Assembly (NCBI GenBank): GCA_016704305.1 | Contig: JADJAL010000014.1 | Location: 1 to 64,000, forward strand | Origin: Haliea sp. | GTDB taxonomy: Bacteria > Pseudomonadota > Gammaproteobacteria > Pseudomonadales > Halieaceae | Direction of reading: 5' to 3' | Length of the DNA stretch: 64,000 bases | In this document: piece after piece, positions 8,731-17,077 of the stretch | How the letters are laid out: every line of letters begins with the position of its first letter | How positions within the stretch are numbered: the first letter of the stretch is position 1 | Position numbers and translations under genes: made by a program | The notes under the pieces: generated by a model | The model's input: only the letters and a program-made list of their open reading frames with translations | Told to the model about the DNA's origin: nothing | The model's database searches: none

Positions 8731-9510
8731 CTACCGGAACGTCAGCAACTGTTCGGGCGTCGCGCTGAAATCGCGCACCGTATCAAACTGGCGGTAGGCG
8801 GTCTCGACGACACCGGCGGAGTAGGAGTAACACGCGCCAAGCATGTTGGTGTGCTCCAGGGCGGACTGGCCGCCGATACCGCTCATATCGAACATACGCG
8901 AAAAAGCGACGAAAACGCCTTTGCTGAGCACGAATGCGGCCTCGCGCGCCGCGCCCTCGAACGCACCGTCGGCCCACGCGGAAAACCCGGGTAACACGGG
9001 CTTGCCCGCAAGCTCCTGCGGTTCAACGATGGTGGTCCCCTGCAACTGCCAGCGAAGAACAGACCGGCCAGTGAGGAACACCTCCGCGCGCGCCGCACTG
9101 CCGTCCGCCGGCGCATCATTGACCTCCACGTCATACACACGCACCGCTTCGGACTGCGTCGCGTGCGCCAGTGCCAACAGGCTGAGGTCGTACCAGTGCG
9201 TGCAATTACCGCGCGGCTTCGCGCGCGCGATGATGGTGGAAGGCAACGCATCCAGCGCGCAACCGACCAGTGCCTGCAGCGGTTGCAGCGCACCGGCGCA
9301 ACTGGTCAGCGGCACGCGCAGCGCGTCGCCCGCTATCGCGGTGACCACGTGGCCATCGTGTTGCAGCGTCACCTTGAAACCGTGGCAGTCATCCTCCAAC
9401 TCGCCGAGCACCTGCTGGTGCTGCCGGGTCAGGCGAATGCGGCGGCGAAACAATCCGCTGCCGTAACGGGGATTGCGGGGATGGGCGGGAAGCGTTGCTG
9501 TTACTGACAC
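8731..9510 (-). CDS. DUF2889 family protein
   Basis: 259 residues. The N-terminal YGSGLFRRRIRL, the LEDDCHGFKVTLQHDG segment and RGNCTHWYDLSLLALA are hallmark blocks of DUF2889. The conserved Asp/His/Cys residues suggest a ligand or metal site, but no biochemical role is known. In environmental proteobacteria such genes often sit near acyl-CoA or steroid catabolic genes, which agrees with the rest of this window. Complete; probably co-transcribed with DUF2459 below it. Confidence 0.8.
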   Translation of the reverse strand: MSVTATLPAHPRNPRYGSGLFRRRIRLTRQHQQVLGELEDDCHGFKVTLQHDGHVVTAIAGDALRVPLTSCAGALQPLQALVGCALDALPSTIIARAKPRGNCTHWYDLSLLALAHATQSEAVRVYDVEVNDAPADGSAARAEVFLTGRSVLRWQLQGTTIVEPQELAGKPVLPGFSAWADGAFEGAAREAAFVLSKGVFVAFSRMFDMSGIGGQSALEHTNMLGACYSYSAGVVETAYRQFDTVRDFSATPEQLLTFR

Positions 9511-9733
9511 TCGTACTGCACCTGTTCAATCGCTATCGGTAAGTTCGTCACACCGGTTGTAGACTACAGGCTGGACTATGGTGATGCATCGATTTTTTCG
9601 CCAGCCACCGGATAATCGAGCGATCCGGCAGCTTGGCTGGATAGCCGCGCCACGCAATGCTTGAATTTCCAATTGATAACCTGTCAAATACTTCAGGCGA
9701 CACTTCCAATAATCATAAAGCCGGGAGAACCGT
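9511..9733. other. Divergent region upstream of the TonB receptor and DUF2889 genes
   Basis: This gap must hold promoters for both directions. GGGAGAA at about 9722-9728 is the receptor ribosome binding site. The stretch 9660-9720 is AT-richer, but I could not pick a convincing -35/-10 pair. Confidence 0.35.
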
Positions 9734-12031
9734 ATGCGTGTCTACTCAGCAGCCCTGTTGGCCGCGTTCGCCGTTGTGGCGCAACCCGCGCTGTCGCAAG
9801 AGCGGGCCGATGTGCTGGAAGAGGTCATCGTCACCGCCCAGCTGCGCGCTGAGTCCGCGATGAAGACGCCGATTTCGCTGTTCACGATGAACAGCGAACA
9901 ACTTGAGCAACAGCGCATCCTCAGCATCTCGGATCTCAACGGGCTGGTGCCCAACCTTACAATCGACAACTTTCCCGCGAACAACCAGACACTGCGCCTG
10001 TTCATTCGCGGCGTGGGGCTGACGGACACGCAGATCACCCAGGATCCGGCCGTCGGCGTCTACCTCAACGGCGCGTACATCGCGCGCTCGGCGGGCCTTA
10101 CCTTCGACGTGGCCGACCTGGAACGCATCGAAGTGCTGCGCGGGCCGCAGGGCACGCTGTACGGCCGCAACACCACCGGCGGCGCGATCAAGCTGATCAC
10201 CAAAAAGCCCGATCTCGATGCGCTCAGCGCCGCCCAGACCCTGAGCGCGGGGAACAACAGCCTGTTCAGCAGCAAGACATCGATCAACGTGCCGTTCGCG
10301 GACAAGTATGCCGCCAAGGCGGCGTACTTCTACGAGGATGTCGACGGCTTCACCAACAACAACGGTCCAGGCGGCGGTTTCGGCGACCGGGAGTCGAAGG
10401 GCTTCCGGCTGGACCTGCGCGCCGACCTCACCGACGCGTTGAGCCTCAACTATGGCTACGACAATTCCAGCATCCGGTCCTACAACTACACGGCACAGGC
10501 GGTCATTCCGAGGGAGTCGAGTTCCGCCGACCTGCTGAGCGTCATCGGCGATATTGCCAGCCAGTACATCGACTACGGCAGCAATCGATTCAGTGAGCTT
10601 TCCACGTCCAACCCGCTACTGCCCACCGACACCGATATCGACGGCCACACCCTGAATGCCGACTGGCTCGTCAACGAACAGATGACCGTGCGCTCCATCA
10701 CCGCCTGGCGGGAGTTGCGGGACAAGAGTTACCTCGACTTCAGCAGCGGCGCGACCGGGCAGTTTGCCATCAATTTCGCCGCCGCCACCGTCGGCGCCAA
10801 CGCCGGCGCGGAACGCATGGATCTTCCTGCCGTGCGCCCCGACCTGCAACAGGAGCAGTTCTCGCAGGAATTCCAGCTGCTGGGCAATTTCGGCGAGTCG
10901 ATCGAGTACCTGGCGGGCATCTATTACTTCTGGGAAAAAGCCACTGAGGACGCCACGCCGCTGCACCATATCTTCCACGCTTATCCGTTTGCAGGCGGCA
11001 CGATTTACAACCTGAGCTCCGAGTACAACGAAATCAAGAATGATGCGCTGGCAATCTTTACCCAGGTCACCTGGACACCCGACATGCTGGAGCGGCGCCT
11101 GCACCTGACGCTGGGAGGGCGGTTTTCACGCGACTCACGGGAGGCCGTGCGCGAGGTCACCGACCAGGTCGTGCTCGACCTGGATACGTCTCTGGTGAAT
11201 CTGACCGGCCCGGATTATTTCGCCGCGAATCCCGACAAGGATTTTGACGACAGCTCCTTTACGTTCATCACCGAGTACGACTTGCAGGAGAGCGCCCAGG
11301 TCTACGCCAAGTATGCCGGGGCCTACAAAAGCGGCGGCTTCAACGTGCGCGACCCCGAGGAGGAAGCATTCAACAACGGTTTCAAGGAAGAGAAGCTGAA
11401 CGCCTATGAAATCGGCTTGAAGGGCGAAGGCTGGGATCGCAGGGTGCAATACAGCAGCGCCATTTTCTACCAGAAATTCGAGGATTATCAGTACAACTTC
11501 CAGATTCCGGGCACGGTCGGCAACACCCGGCTGTTCAATATCGACAACGGCGAGATGTCCGGCCTGGAACTCGAGGCAACGGTATTGCCGACCACGGGAT
11601 TGATGTTGCAGCTGAGCTACGCGTATCTGGACGCCAACCTGGACGATGTATTCAACACGCTCACCAATGAGATCGAACCGGCCTCCTTTGGCCAGGCGCC
11701 GGAAAACACCTTCAGCGTGATCGTGGGCTACACGTTTCCCGCCACCTCGCTCGGGGTCGTCAACGCCAATGCGAGTTACAACTACGTCGATGATCGCGAC
11801 CCGGACGGCGAGTTCACCTACCGCGATTCCTACGACCTGATCAATGCGCGGGTCGCGCTGGCCGAGATGCCCGGCCTCGGCGGGCAGTGGGAAATAGCGC
11901 TGTGGGGCAAGAACCTGGCGGACACCAACTACGAGGCCTTCACGCTGGACAATCTGCCGCAGGCGAGTCGCGCGGTCATCTGGGCCGATGGGCGCAGCTA
12001 TGGGCTGGATGTGACTTACCGTTTTAATTGA
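9734..12031 (+). CDS. TonB-dependent outer-membrane receptor
   Basis: 765 residues. A signal peptide (MRVYSAALLAAFAVVAQPAL) is followed by a TonB-box-like LEEVIVTAQ, then the plug domain (ISDLNGLVPNLTI, VEVLRGPQ-type IEVLRGPQGTLYGRNTTGG) and a long beta-barrel ending in VTYRFN with a terminal aromatic-rich strand. It lacks features of siderophore regulation and resembles the large receptor family that imports hydrophobic organic substrates in lipid- and steroid-degrading gammaproteobacteria; the specific ligand is an open guess. It stands alone, followed by a large inverted repeat. Frame fully intact. Confidence 0.9.
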   Translation: MRVYSAALLAAFAVVAQPALSQERADVLEEVIVTAQLRAESAMKTPISLFTMNSEQLEQQRILSISDLNGLVPNLTIDNFPANNQTLRLFIRGVGLTDTQITQDPAVGVYLNGAYIARSAGLTFDVADLERIEVLRGPQGTLYGRNTTGGAIKLITKKPDLDALSAAQTLSAGNNSLFSSKTSINVPFADKYAAKAAYFYEDVDGFTNNNGPGGGFGDRESKGFRLDLRADLTDALSLNYGYDNSSIRSYNYTAQAVIPRESSSADLLSVIGDIASQYIDYGSNRFSELSTSNPLLPTDTDIDGHTLNADWLVNEQMTVRSITAWRELRDKSYLDFSSGATGQFAINFAAATVGANAGAERMDLPAVRPDLQQEQFSQEFQLLGNFGESIEYLAGIYYFWEKATEDATPLHHIFHAYPFAGGTIYNLSSEYNEIKNDALAIFTQVTWTPDMLERRLHLTLGGRFSRDSREAVREVTDQVVLDLDTSLVNLTGPDYFAANPDKDFDDSSFTFITEYDLQESAQVYAKYAGAYKSGGFNVRDPEEEAFNNGFKEEKLNAYEIGLKGEGWDRRVQYSSAIFYQKFEDYQYNFQIPGTVGNTRLFNIDNGEMSGLELEATVLPTTGLMLQLSYAYLDANLDDVFNTLTNEIEPASFGQAPENTFSVIVGYTFPATSLGVVNANASYNYVDDRDPDGEFTYRDSYDLINARVALAEMPGLGGQWEIALWGKNLADTNYEAFTLDNLPQASRAVIWADGRSYGLDVTYRFN

Positions 12032-12069
12032 ACAAAAGGGGGACGTATTTAATTTTTCCCTCCGTTGCC

Positions 12070-12146
12070 GGCGGCGGCAAGCCCAGGGGCCTGTCCGCTC
12101 AGAAGGCTAATATATTCGCGCACAGGCCCCTGGGCTTACCACCGCC
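12070..12146. repeat. Long inverted repeat downstream of the TonB receptor
   Basis: AAGCCCAGGGGCCTGT (12079-12094) pairs perfectly with ACAGGCCCCTGGGCTT (12122-12137); the pairing continues outward to 12070 and 12146 with two G-T type changes, giving a stem of about 25 bp around a 27-base loop. The loop starts CCGCT and ends ATTCGCGC, resembling the loop of the hairpins at 39.1 kb. It could end transcription of the receptor gene or be a small mobile palindrome. Confidence 0.75.
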
Positions 12147-12198
12147 TGAAATCTCGCATTGATCGGCCGTAAAATAATAGATCTGTCCCTGTTTCCCC

Positions 12199-12411
12199 TT
12201 ATTCGATACAAGTAAACCGAGGGACTGCGACGCCGTCATGCTCCACCGTCTCGAGAAACATGGACAGCGGCCTCACCCACATTCCACCCGCGCCGTAGAG
12301 CGGCGTGTACACCACCAATTGCTCGCCCGTCTCCGAATGCGTGGCGATGCCGTGCACGGTGTACTCTCCACCCTTGAAATGCCGGTAGCGCCCGGGCTTC
12401 AACTCAGCCAT
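12199..12411 (-). CDS. DUF1653 family small protein
   Basis: 70 residues. MAELKPGRYRHFKGGEY opens the protein, followed by VHGIATHSETGEQLVVY, PLYG and WVRPLSMFLETV, which are the conserved blocks of DUF1653 (a compact SH3-like beta fold). Function is unknown. The start ATG at 12411-12409 overlaps the stop of the upstream nitroreductase-like gene (ATGA), indicating translational coupling. Confidence 0.85.
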   Translation of the reverse strand: MAELKPGRYRHFKGGEYTVHGIATHSETGEQLVVYTPLYGAGGMWVRPLSMFLETVEHDGVAVPRFTCIE

Positions 12412-12877
12412 CAGACGGGGGAGAAGATCAGCACGGGGATGTGGCGAACGCCTTCCGTGCGCGCCCGATACTCCTTGTAGTCGGGGTACATCGCTTCCAG
12501 CTTCGGCCACAGCAGCGTCTCCTCATCGGCGTTGGCCTCGCGCATGCGGTAGGTCTTTTCACACTGCCGATCTGGATGTCCACGGTGTCGGCGGCCACCA
12601 CGTTGAAGTACCAAATCGGCAGCTTGGACATGCCGCCCTTGGACGCCGTCATCACCACCTCGTCGCCGTGCCGCAGGTACAGCAGCGGCACCTTGCGCAC
12701 CTGGCCGGACTTGCGCCCCACCGTGGTGAGGATAGCCACCGGCCCGCCCAGGAACGTGTTCCACAGGCGGCCACCGGTCAGTTCGTACACGGTGGTCTGC
12801 CAGCGGCCTACCTTGCTGATGATCCAGCTGCCGAATTTTTCCTGCTTCTGGGTATAGGGTTGGACGTCGCCGGTCAT
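12411..12877 (-). CDS. Deazaflavin/F420-dependent nitroreductase-family protein (DUF385-like), one frameshift
   Basis: About 155 residues after correction. The first part, GGPVAILTTVGRKSGQVRK and VPLLYLRHGDEVVMTASKGG, is typical of the split-barrel DDN/DUF385 family that binds F420 or a flavin. The frame breaks at 12556-12559, where the coding strand reads GTGAAAAGACC; one more A restores VKKTYRMREANADEETLLWP and the ending RHIPVLIFSPV. A start at 12877 is supported by AGGAAGCG. It forms a two-gene unit with DUF1653. F420 use in this organism is not shown. Confidence 0.7.
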
Positions 12878-12992
12878 CGTTGCGCTTCCTGGAGAGTGTG
12901 CGTGTTAGTCGCTGGTGTATACCAGATACCCGCAGGCAAGGCACGCCGCGGGGGCGTTTTTCACGCCGTGTACCAGATAAGCAGACTCGTCA
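12878..12992. other. Short intergenic region with partial palindromes
   Basis: The sequence holds CTGGTGTATACCAG (about 12911) and a second GTGTACCAGAT about 50 bases on. These may be an operator for the gene starting at 12877, but the match is imperfect. The repeat half-site at 12989-13010 begins at its right edge. Confidence 0.3.
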
Positions 12993-13010
12993 TTAACGTG
13001 GTCTGTCCCC
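12989..13010. repeat. Half-copy of the GGGGACAGACC palindromic repeat
   Basis: GTCATTAACGTGGTCTGTCC followed by CC matches one arm of the complete copies at 13890 and 15362. Read on the minus strand it supplies the last codons (G-D-R-P-R) and the TAA stop of the SDR gene. Confidence 0.85.
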
Positions 13011-13856
13011 GAGGCCCATGCGCAGCCCCTTGCGCGCACGCGCACGGGCGTCGCGCACCCACTGCGGCTTGACCGGGTTCATTCTTGCGACGCCCTTGCG
13101 CACCAGCGCGGGCAGCACCGTCGCAAAGAGTCGCGCCGTTACCAGCTGTAGATTGCGGCGCGGCACGGTGACTTCAAAACGGCGTTCGGCAATGGCGAGG
13201 AGTATTTCATCCGCGACCAGTTGCGCAGGGAACTTCTTGCCGCGATACGCGTTCTCGTCCTCGACCTTGTCCCAAATCTCGGTATCAATAGGGCCGGGGA
13301 TTATCAGCACGGCGTGTATGCCGGAACCCGCGAGGTCGTTCCACAGGCCGCGGGTGAAGCCGTTCATCGCGCCTTTGGACGCCGCGTAAATGGTTTCATA
13401 GGTGGGCACCACGGTCGCCGCGAAGGACGACACGTTGACGATCACGCCGCCGCCCGACTCGGCCTGCAACAACATGTGCGGGATCGCCGCAAAGGTGGTC
13501 CACAGGCAGGACAGGAAATTGATGCGCATGACGTCTTCCGCCTGCTCGGCGGAGATTTCGTACAGTGGATGATGCATCGGCACGGCGGCGTTATTGACCA
13601 GGATATCAATGCGTCCGAAGCGGCGTACCGTCTCCTCCACCAGATGCTCGGCAAAGGTTTTGTCCGCCAGGTCACCGGCAATATGGCAGCTATCCTGCGT
13701 GTGCACGCGACAGGCCGCACTGACCTCCTCCAGCAAGTTCTCGCGCCGCGCCGTCGCGACCACCGTCGCGCCCGCCTGCGCGAGTGACAGCGCCGTCGCC
13801 CGCCCGATGCCGGAGGAAGCACCAGTGACCACAGCCACTTTCGCGTGGAAATTCAT
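12993..13856 (-). CDS. Short-chain dehydrogenase/reductase (SDR) whose end runs into a repeat
   Basis: 287 residues. The protein has VVTGASSGIGRATAL at the N-terminus, NNAAVPMHH, catalytic Ser in VNVSSFAATV and YAASKGAM. The start at 13856 follows GGGAGAAGGTG; the frame continues open upstream through a repeat, but that extension is repeat-encoded and not real. The C-terminus, GLRMGLGDRPR, is encoded by the 12989-13010 repeat, which also gives the stop codon. A basic C-terminal tail (RKGVARMNPVKPQW) suits a membrane-associated SDR. Substrate unknown. Confidence 0.85.
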   Translation of the reverse strand: MNFHAKVAVVTGASSGIGRATALSLAQAGATVVATARRENLLEEVSAACRVHTQDSCHIAGDLADKTFAEHLVEETVRRFGRIDILVNNAAVPMHHPLYEISAEQAEDVMRINFLSCLWTTFAAIPHMLLQAESGGGVIVNVSSFAATVVPTYETIYAASKGAMNGFTRGLWNDLAGSGIHAVLIIPGPIDTEIWDKVEDENAYRGKKFPAQLVADEILLAIAERRFEVTVPRRNLQLVTARLFATVLPALVRKGVARMNPVKPQWVRDARARARKGLRMGLGDRPR

Positions 13857-13889
13857 AGCAATCACCTTCTCCCTGGTCTGCGGACACTC

Positions 13890-13935
13890 GGGGACAGACC
13901 ACGTTAATGACTTGTCGTTAACGTGGTCTGTCCCC
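13890..13935. repeat. GGGGACAGACC palindromic repeat (REP-like), complete copy
   Basis: 46 bases: GGGGACAGACCACGTTAATG on the left and its near-perfect reverse complement on the right, with a short centre. It sits between the divergent SDR (start 13856) and DUF3604 (start 13983) genes, inside the only promoter space available to them. Confidence 0.9.
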
Positions 13936-13982
13936 AAAGCCCAGTATTTGACAAGTTGTCACACTATAGCGAGTATGCCCCG

Positions 13983-15917
13983 ATGATTGCCAGAGCCCTA
14001 CTCGTCGCCGTCTTCAGCGGCGCTTGCCTGACGTGGACCGTGACTGCAGCGCACGCGCAAGCCACAGAGAAAAAATTGCTGTGGGGCGACACGCACCTGC
14101 ACACGTCCTATTCCGCCGATGCCTACCTCGATGGCAATTCCACGGTGGACCCCGAAACCGCCTACCGCTACGCGCGCGGTGAACCGGTCATCCACCCGTA
14201 TCACCACGCCCGGGTGCAGATCAACACGCCGCTGGATTTTCTCGTGGTATCGGATCACGCGGAATTCCTGGGTGGCATCCGGCAGATCCACAAATACGGT
14301 ATCGACACCACCGGCATGGGCCCGCTCGACACGCTGATCGCCTGGGGAGCCAAGTGGATGTTCGACGTGATCCTCTCGGGCAAGGATGGTATGTCCTACT
14401 TCAAATCCTTCAGCGCTACCCCGATGGACCCGCGCGAGGCCGCAGCGGAGCTGTCCGCGGAAAAAGCGCCGTCGATACCGGGCCAGCCGCAAATCGTCGC
14501 TAACGCCTGGCAGGAATCAACGCGCACGGCGGATGCCAACAACAGGCCGGGGGAATTTACCGCGTTCATCGGCTGGGAGTGGACCTCCGCACCGGGCGGC
14601 GCCAACCTGCATCGCGTGATCGTCACCGACGGCGACGCCGATTCCGCCGCCAAATTCGTGCCCTATTCCCGCGATGACAGTCCCTACCCGGAAGACCTGT
14701 GGCACTGGCTGGACAAGACCGGCGCGGCGACCGGCGACAATTATATCGCCATCCCCCACAACTCAAATGTCTCCAAGGGTTTCATGTTCCCGCGCGAAAC
14801 CTTGCGCGGTAAACCGTTTACACCGCAGTACCTGAAGCTGCGCCGCAAATGGGAACCCGTGGTGGAGGCGACGCAGACCAAGGGCGACTCAGAGACCTAC
14901 CCGTCGCTTTCGCCCGAGGATGATTTTGCCGATTTTGAGCGCTACACCTTTTACATCCAGGCCTACCCGACGCCGTACAAGCCCGGTGAAGGGGATTTCG
15001 TGCGCACGGCGCTGAAACGCGGGCTGCAGATTGAACAGGAGCAGGGCATCAACCCCTACCAGTTCGGCCTGATCGGCTCCACCGACTCGCACACCGGCCT
15101 GTCCTCGCCAGAGGAGGACAACTTCCAGGGCGAGCAACCGGCGGATTCGATACCGGACAGCAAGACGACAGGCGTTGGCGGTGACGACGGCCCCACCGGT
15201 GGGGACATGTCCGCCTCCGGGCGCGCCGCCGTGTGGGCCGAGGACAACACCCGCGCAGCGATCCTGCAGGCCTTCGCGCGCCGCGAGGTGTACGCCACCA
15301 CCGGCCCGCGCATCGTGGTGCGCGTTGACGGTGGCTGGTATCCGGGCATGAGCCCAGACCAGGGGACAGACCACGTTAATGACACGTCATTAACGTGGTC
15401 TGTCCCCCAGTTCGATCCCGAGGCGCCTGCGGCGACCTCGGTTCCAATGGGCGCAAACCTGCCCACGCGGCCATCCGCCACGCACCGCCCCGGGTTTGTC
15501 ATCAGCGCGATGAAAGACCCCGAAGGCGCCAATCTCGATCGCATCCAGGTCATCAAGGGCTGGGTGGACGCATTGGGCGAGAGCCACGAGCGTATTTACA
15601 ACGTCGCCTGGTCGGGCGCGCGCGCACTGGATCAGGATGGCAAACTGCCCGACGTGGGCAACACGGTGGATAGCGCCACCGCCAGTTACAGCAATTCCAT
15701 CGGCGCCCCGACCCTGCAGGCGACCTGGCAGGACCCGCAGTTCAACCCCTCGGAGTCCGCGTTCTACTATGTGCGCGTGCTGGAGATTCCAACGCCACGG
15801 CACTCGCTCTACGACATGGTTGCACTGGGCGAGCAAGCGGATGCGCGCTGGCCGGGCAGCTTGCAGGAACGTGCCTACACTTCGCCGATCTGGTACCAGC
15901 CCAGATCAGGGGACTAG
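13983..15917 (+). CDS. DUF3604 protein with a repeat inserted in frame
   Basis: 644 residues with a signal peptide (MIARALLVAVFSGACLTW to AHAQA). LLWGDTHLHTSYSADAY, LVVSDHAEFLG and GSTDSHTGLSS give the clustered His/Asp residues of a PHP-like metal site, as in other DUF3604 proteins, so a periplasmic metal-dependent hydrolase is plausible but unproven. Between WYPGMSPDQ and FDPEAPAAT, a complete palindromic repeat (15362-15407) is translated as GTDHVNDTSLTWSVP; without it the spacing matches the paralogue at 37144. The start at 13983 gives the signal peptide; upstream in-frame codons are repeat DNA. Confidence 0.85.
   Translation: MIARALLVAVFSGACLTWTVTAAHAQATEKKLLWGDTHLHTSYSADAYLDGNSTVDPETAYRYARGEPVIHPYHHARVQINTPLDFLVVSDHAEFLGGIRQIHKYGIDTTGMGPLDTLIAWGAKWMFDVILSGKDGMSYFKSFSATPMDPREAAAELSAEKAPSIPGQPQIVANAWQESTRTADANNRPGEFTAFIGWEWTSAPGGANLHRVIVTDGDADSAAKFVPYSRDDSPYPEDLWHWLDKTGAATGDNYIAIPHNSNVSKGFMFPRETLRGKPFTPQYLKLRRKWEPVVEATQTKGDSETYPSLSPEDDFADFERYTFYIQAYPTPYKPGEGDFVRTALKRGLQIEQEQGINPYQFGLIGSTDSHTGLSSPEEDNFQGEQPADSIPDSKTTGVGGDDGPTGGDMSASGRAAVWAEDNTRAAILQAFARREVYATTGPRIVVRVDGGWYPGMSPDQGTDHVNDTSLTWSVPQFDPEAPAATSVPMGANLPTRPSATHRPGFVISAMKDPEGANLDRIQVIKGWVDALGESHERIYNVAWSGARALDQDGKLPDVGNTVDSATASYSNSIGAPTLQATWQDPQFNPSESAFYYVRVLEIPTPRHSLYDMVALGEQADARWPGSLQERAYTSPIWYQPRSGD
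15362..15407. repeat. GGGGACAGACC palindromic repeat inside the DUF3604 coding region
   Basis: A full 46-base copy, flanked on each side by CA, lies within the gene. With a two-base duplication of CA the net insertion would be 48 bases, which keeps the frame. It adds about 16 residues to the loop before VPMGANL. Confidence 0.9.
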
Positions 15918-15926
15918 GGGGGGCTT

Positions 15927-15999
15927 GGGGACAGACCAAGTTAGGGGGGCTTGGGGACAGACCACGTTTATGACAAAGTCATAAACGTGGTCTGTCCCC
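15927..15999. repeat. GGGGACAGACC repeats, one half-copy and one complete copy
   Basis: A half-copy (GGGGACAGACCAAGTTA) at 15927-15943 is followed by a complete palindrome at 15953-15999 whose centre reads TTTATGACAAAGTCATAAA. They lie between the convergent DUF3604 and TetR genes, where they could also act as a bidirectional terminator. Confidence 0.9.
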
Positions 16000-16049
16000 A
16001 AGCTTGCGCAAACTTGAGCGGCTGACGAAATGCGGATAACGGCGGTTGC

Positions 16050-16742
16050 TCAGGACGATTGTTGCAGCTGCAACAGCTGGTTGAGACGACCGACAAGCGA
16101 GGCGATATCACCCTTATCCGGCGCGGCAGTCCTGGCGATACCCTGGTAGACCAACGCGGTCAGCGCGGCCGCCTCGCCATCGATATCCACGGCGATGCCG
16201 TCGTTGATCACTGCCCACAGCGTGTGCTCGATACTGCCGTACACGGTGTTGCGCAGCAGCGGAATCGATACACCGGCTTCGATGTCGCCAGCCTCAATGC
16301 CCTCTTTCACGATCCGGGAAAGACACTGGGTGTAGGCGCGATTGAGACGACTGACCGCGCTGGCCAGTTCGCCGTCGAGACCCCGCGATTCGCGCAGGAT
16401 TTCACCGCACAGCCGGCTGTTGCGGGTGACGACGTCGAGGTGGAAGCGAATCACGTAGTGCAGCCGGTTGCGCGTGCCCTGTATCCCGTTCAAGCCACCG
16501 AGTAGTTCCGCGGTGATCTCCTCATAAAACGCCTCGATAATCCTGGCCATGAGGAGTTTCTTGGTGCTGAAGTAGTGAAAGACGGTGCCCTCGACCACGC
16601 CAATGCGCCTGGCGATCTCCGACATTTTGGCGTTTTCGTAGCCGACTTCTTCAAACACCATCCGTGCCGCCGCGAGAATCGCACTGACGCGAGTCTCCCG
16701 CGCGCGCCCTGCCCTGACCTTTTTTTGCACGGGTTTTGGCAT
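16050..16742 (-). CDS. TetR-family regulator of the Atu-type cluster
   Basis: 230 residues. The N-terminal HTH reads ILAAARMVFEEVGYENAKMS then IARRIGVVEGTVFHYFSTKK, the standard TetR DNA-binding fold; the C-terminal part is a ligand-binding helical domain. It lies two bases after the AtuA-related gene on the same strand, so it is in the same transcript. AtuR of Pseudomonas is a TetR repressor next to atuA, which suggests this is its counterpart, responding to an acyl-CoA intermediate. A likely operator is the palindrome at 19364-19377. Confidence 0.8.
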   Translation of the reverse strand: MPKPVQKKVRAGRARETRVSAILAAARMVFEEVGYENAKMSEIARRIGVVEGTVFHYFSTKKLLMARIIEAFYEEITAELLGGLNGIQGTRNRLHYVIRFHLDVVTRNSRLCGEILRESRGLDGELASAVSRLNRAYTQCLSRIVKEGIEAGDIEAGVSIPLLRNTVYGSIEHTLWAVINDGIAVDIDGEAAALTALVYQGIARTAAPDKGDIASLVGRLNQLLQLQQSS

Positions 16743-16744
16743 GG

Positions 16745-17076
16745 TCAGGGCAGCAGCTCGTCAGGCACGTCCAATTCCATATGCAGAAGTGCGGCGCCGT
16801 GCACCTTGCCCTGGGGTCGGTGACGAATGACTCGGTACCGCCGCCGCCGAGCGAATCGCGCAGGATAAAATTCAGCGCCCGCAGATTGGGCAGTTCGTAG
16901 CGCGTCACTTCGCCTTTGCAGATCTCGCGAAACTGCGCCTGCACGACGGCACTGGTCAGGACCCGCGCGAGGAAGTCGTACAGCGCTGGCGTCCTGGCGA
17001 TCACCCCGATGTTGCTGTTTTTGCCCTTGTCGCCCGAACGGGCGAGCGCTATCGCGCCCAATGCTACCCTGGCCAT
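16745..17076 (-). CDS. AtuA-related ferredoxin-fold protein (C-terminal half of AtuA), one frameshift
   Basis: About 110 residues. It starts MARVALGAIALARSGDKG and carries NIGVIAR, YELPNLRALNFILRDSL and GGGGTESF, the conserved blocks of the small domain that forms the C-terminus of AtuA in Pseudomonas. The frame shifts at 16813-16816, where the coding strand has four Cs; a fifth restores DPQGKVHGAALLHMELDVP and a stop at 16745. The gene starts one base after the AtuA stop. AtuA is required for acyclic terpene use, but its reaction is not defined. Confidence 0.8.
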
Positions 17077-17077
17077 G

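Noticed and set aside
13890..15999. Complete insertion sequence or transposase linked to the repeats
   Set aside because: No tyrosine or DDE transposase motif is encoded anywhere near the repeats or elsewhere in the window.
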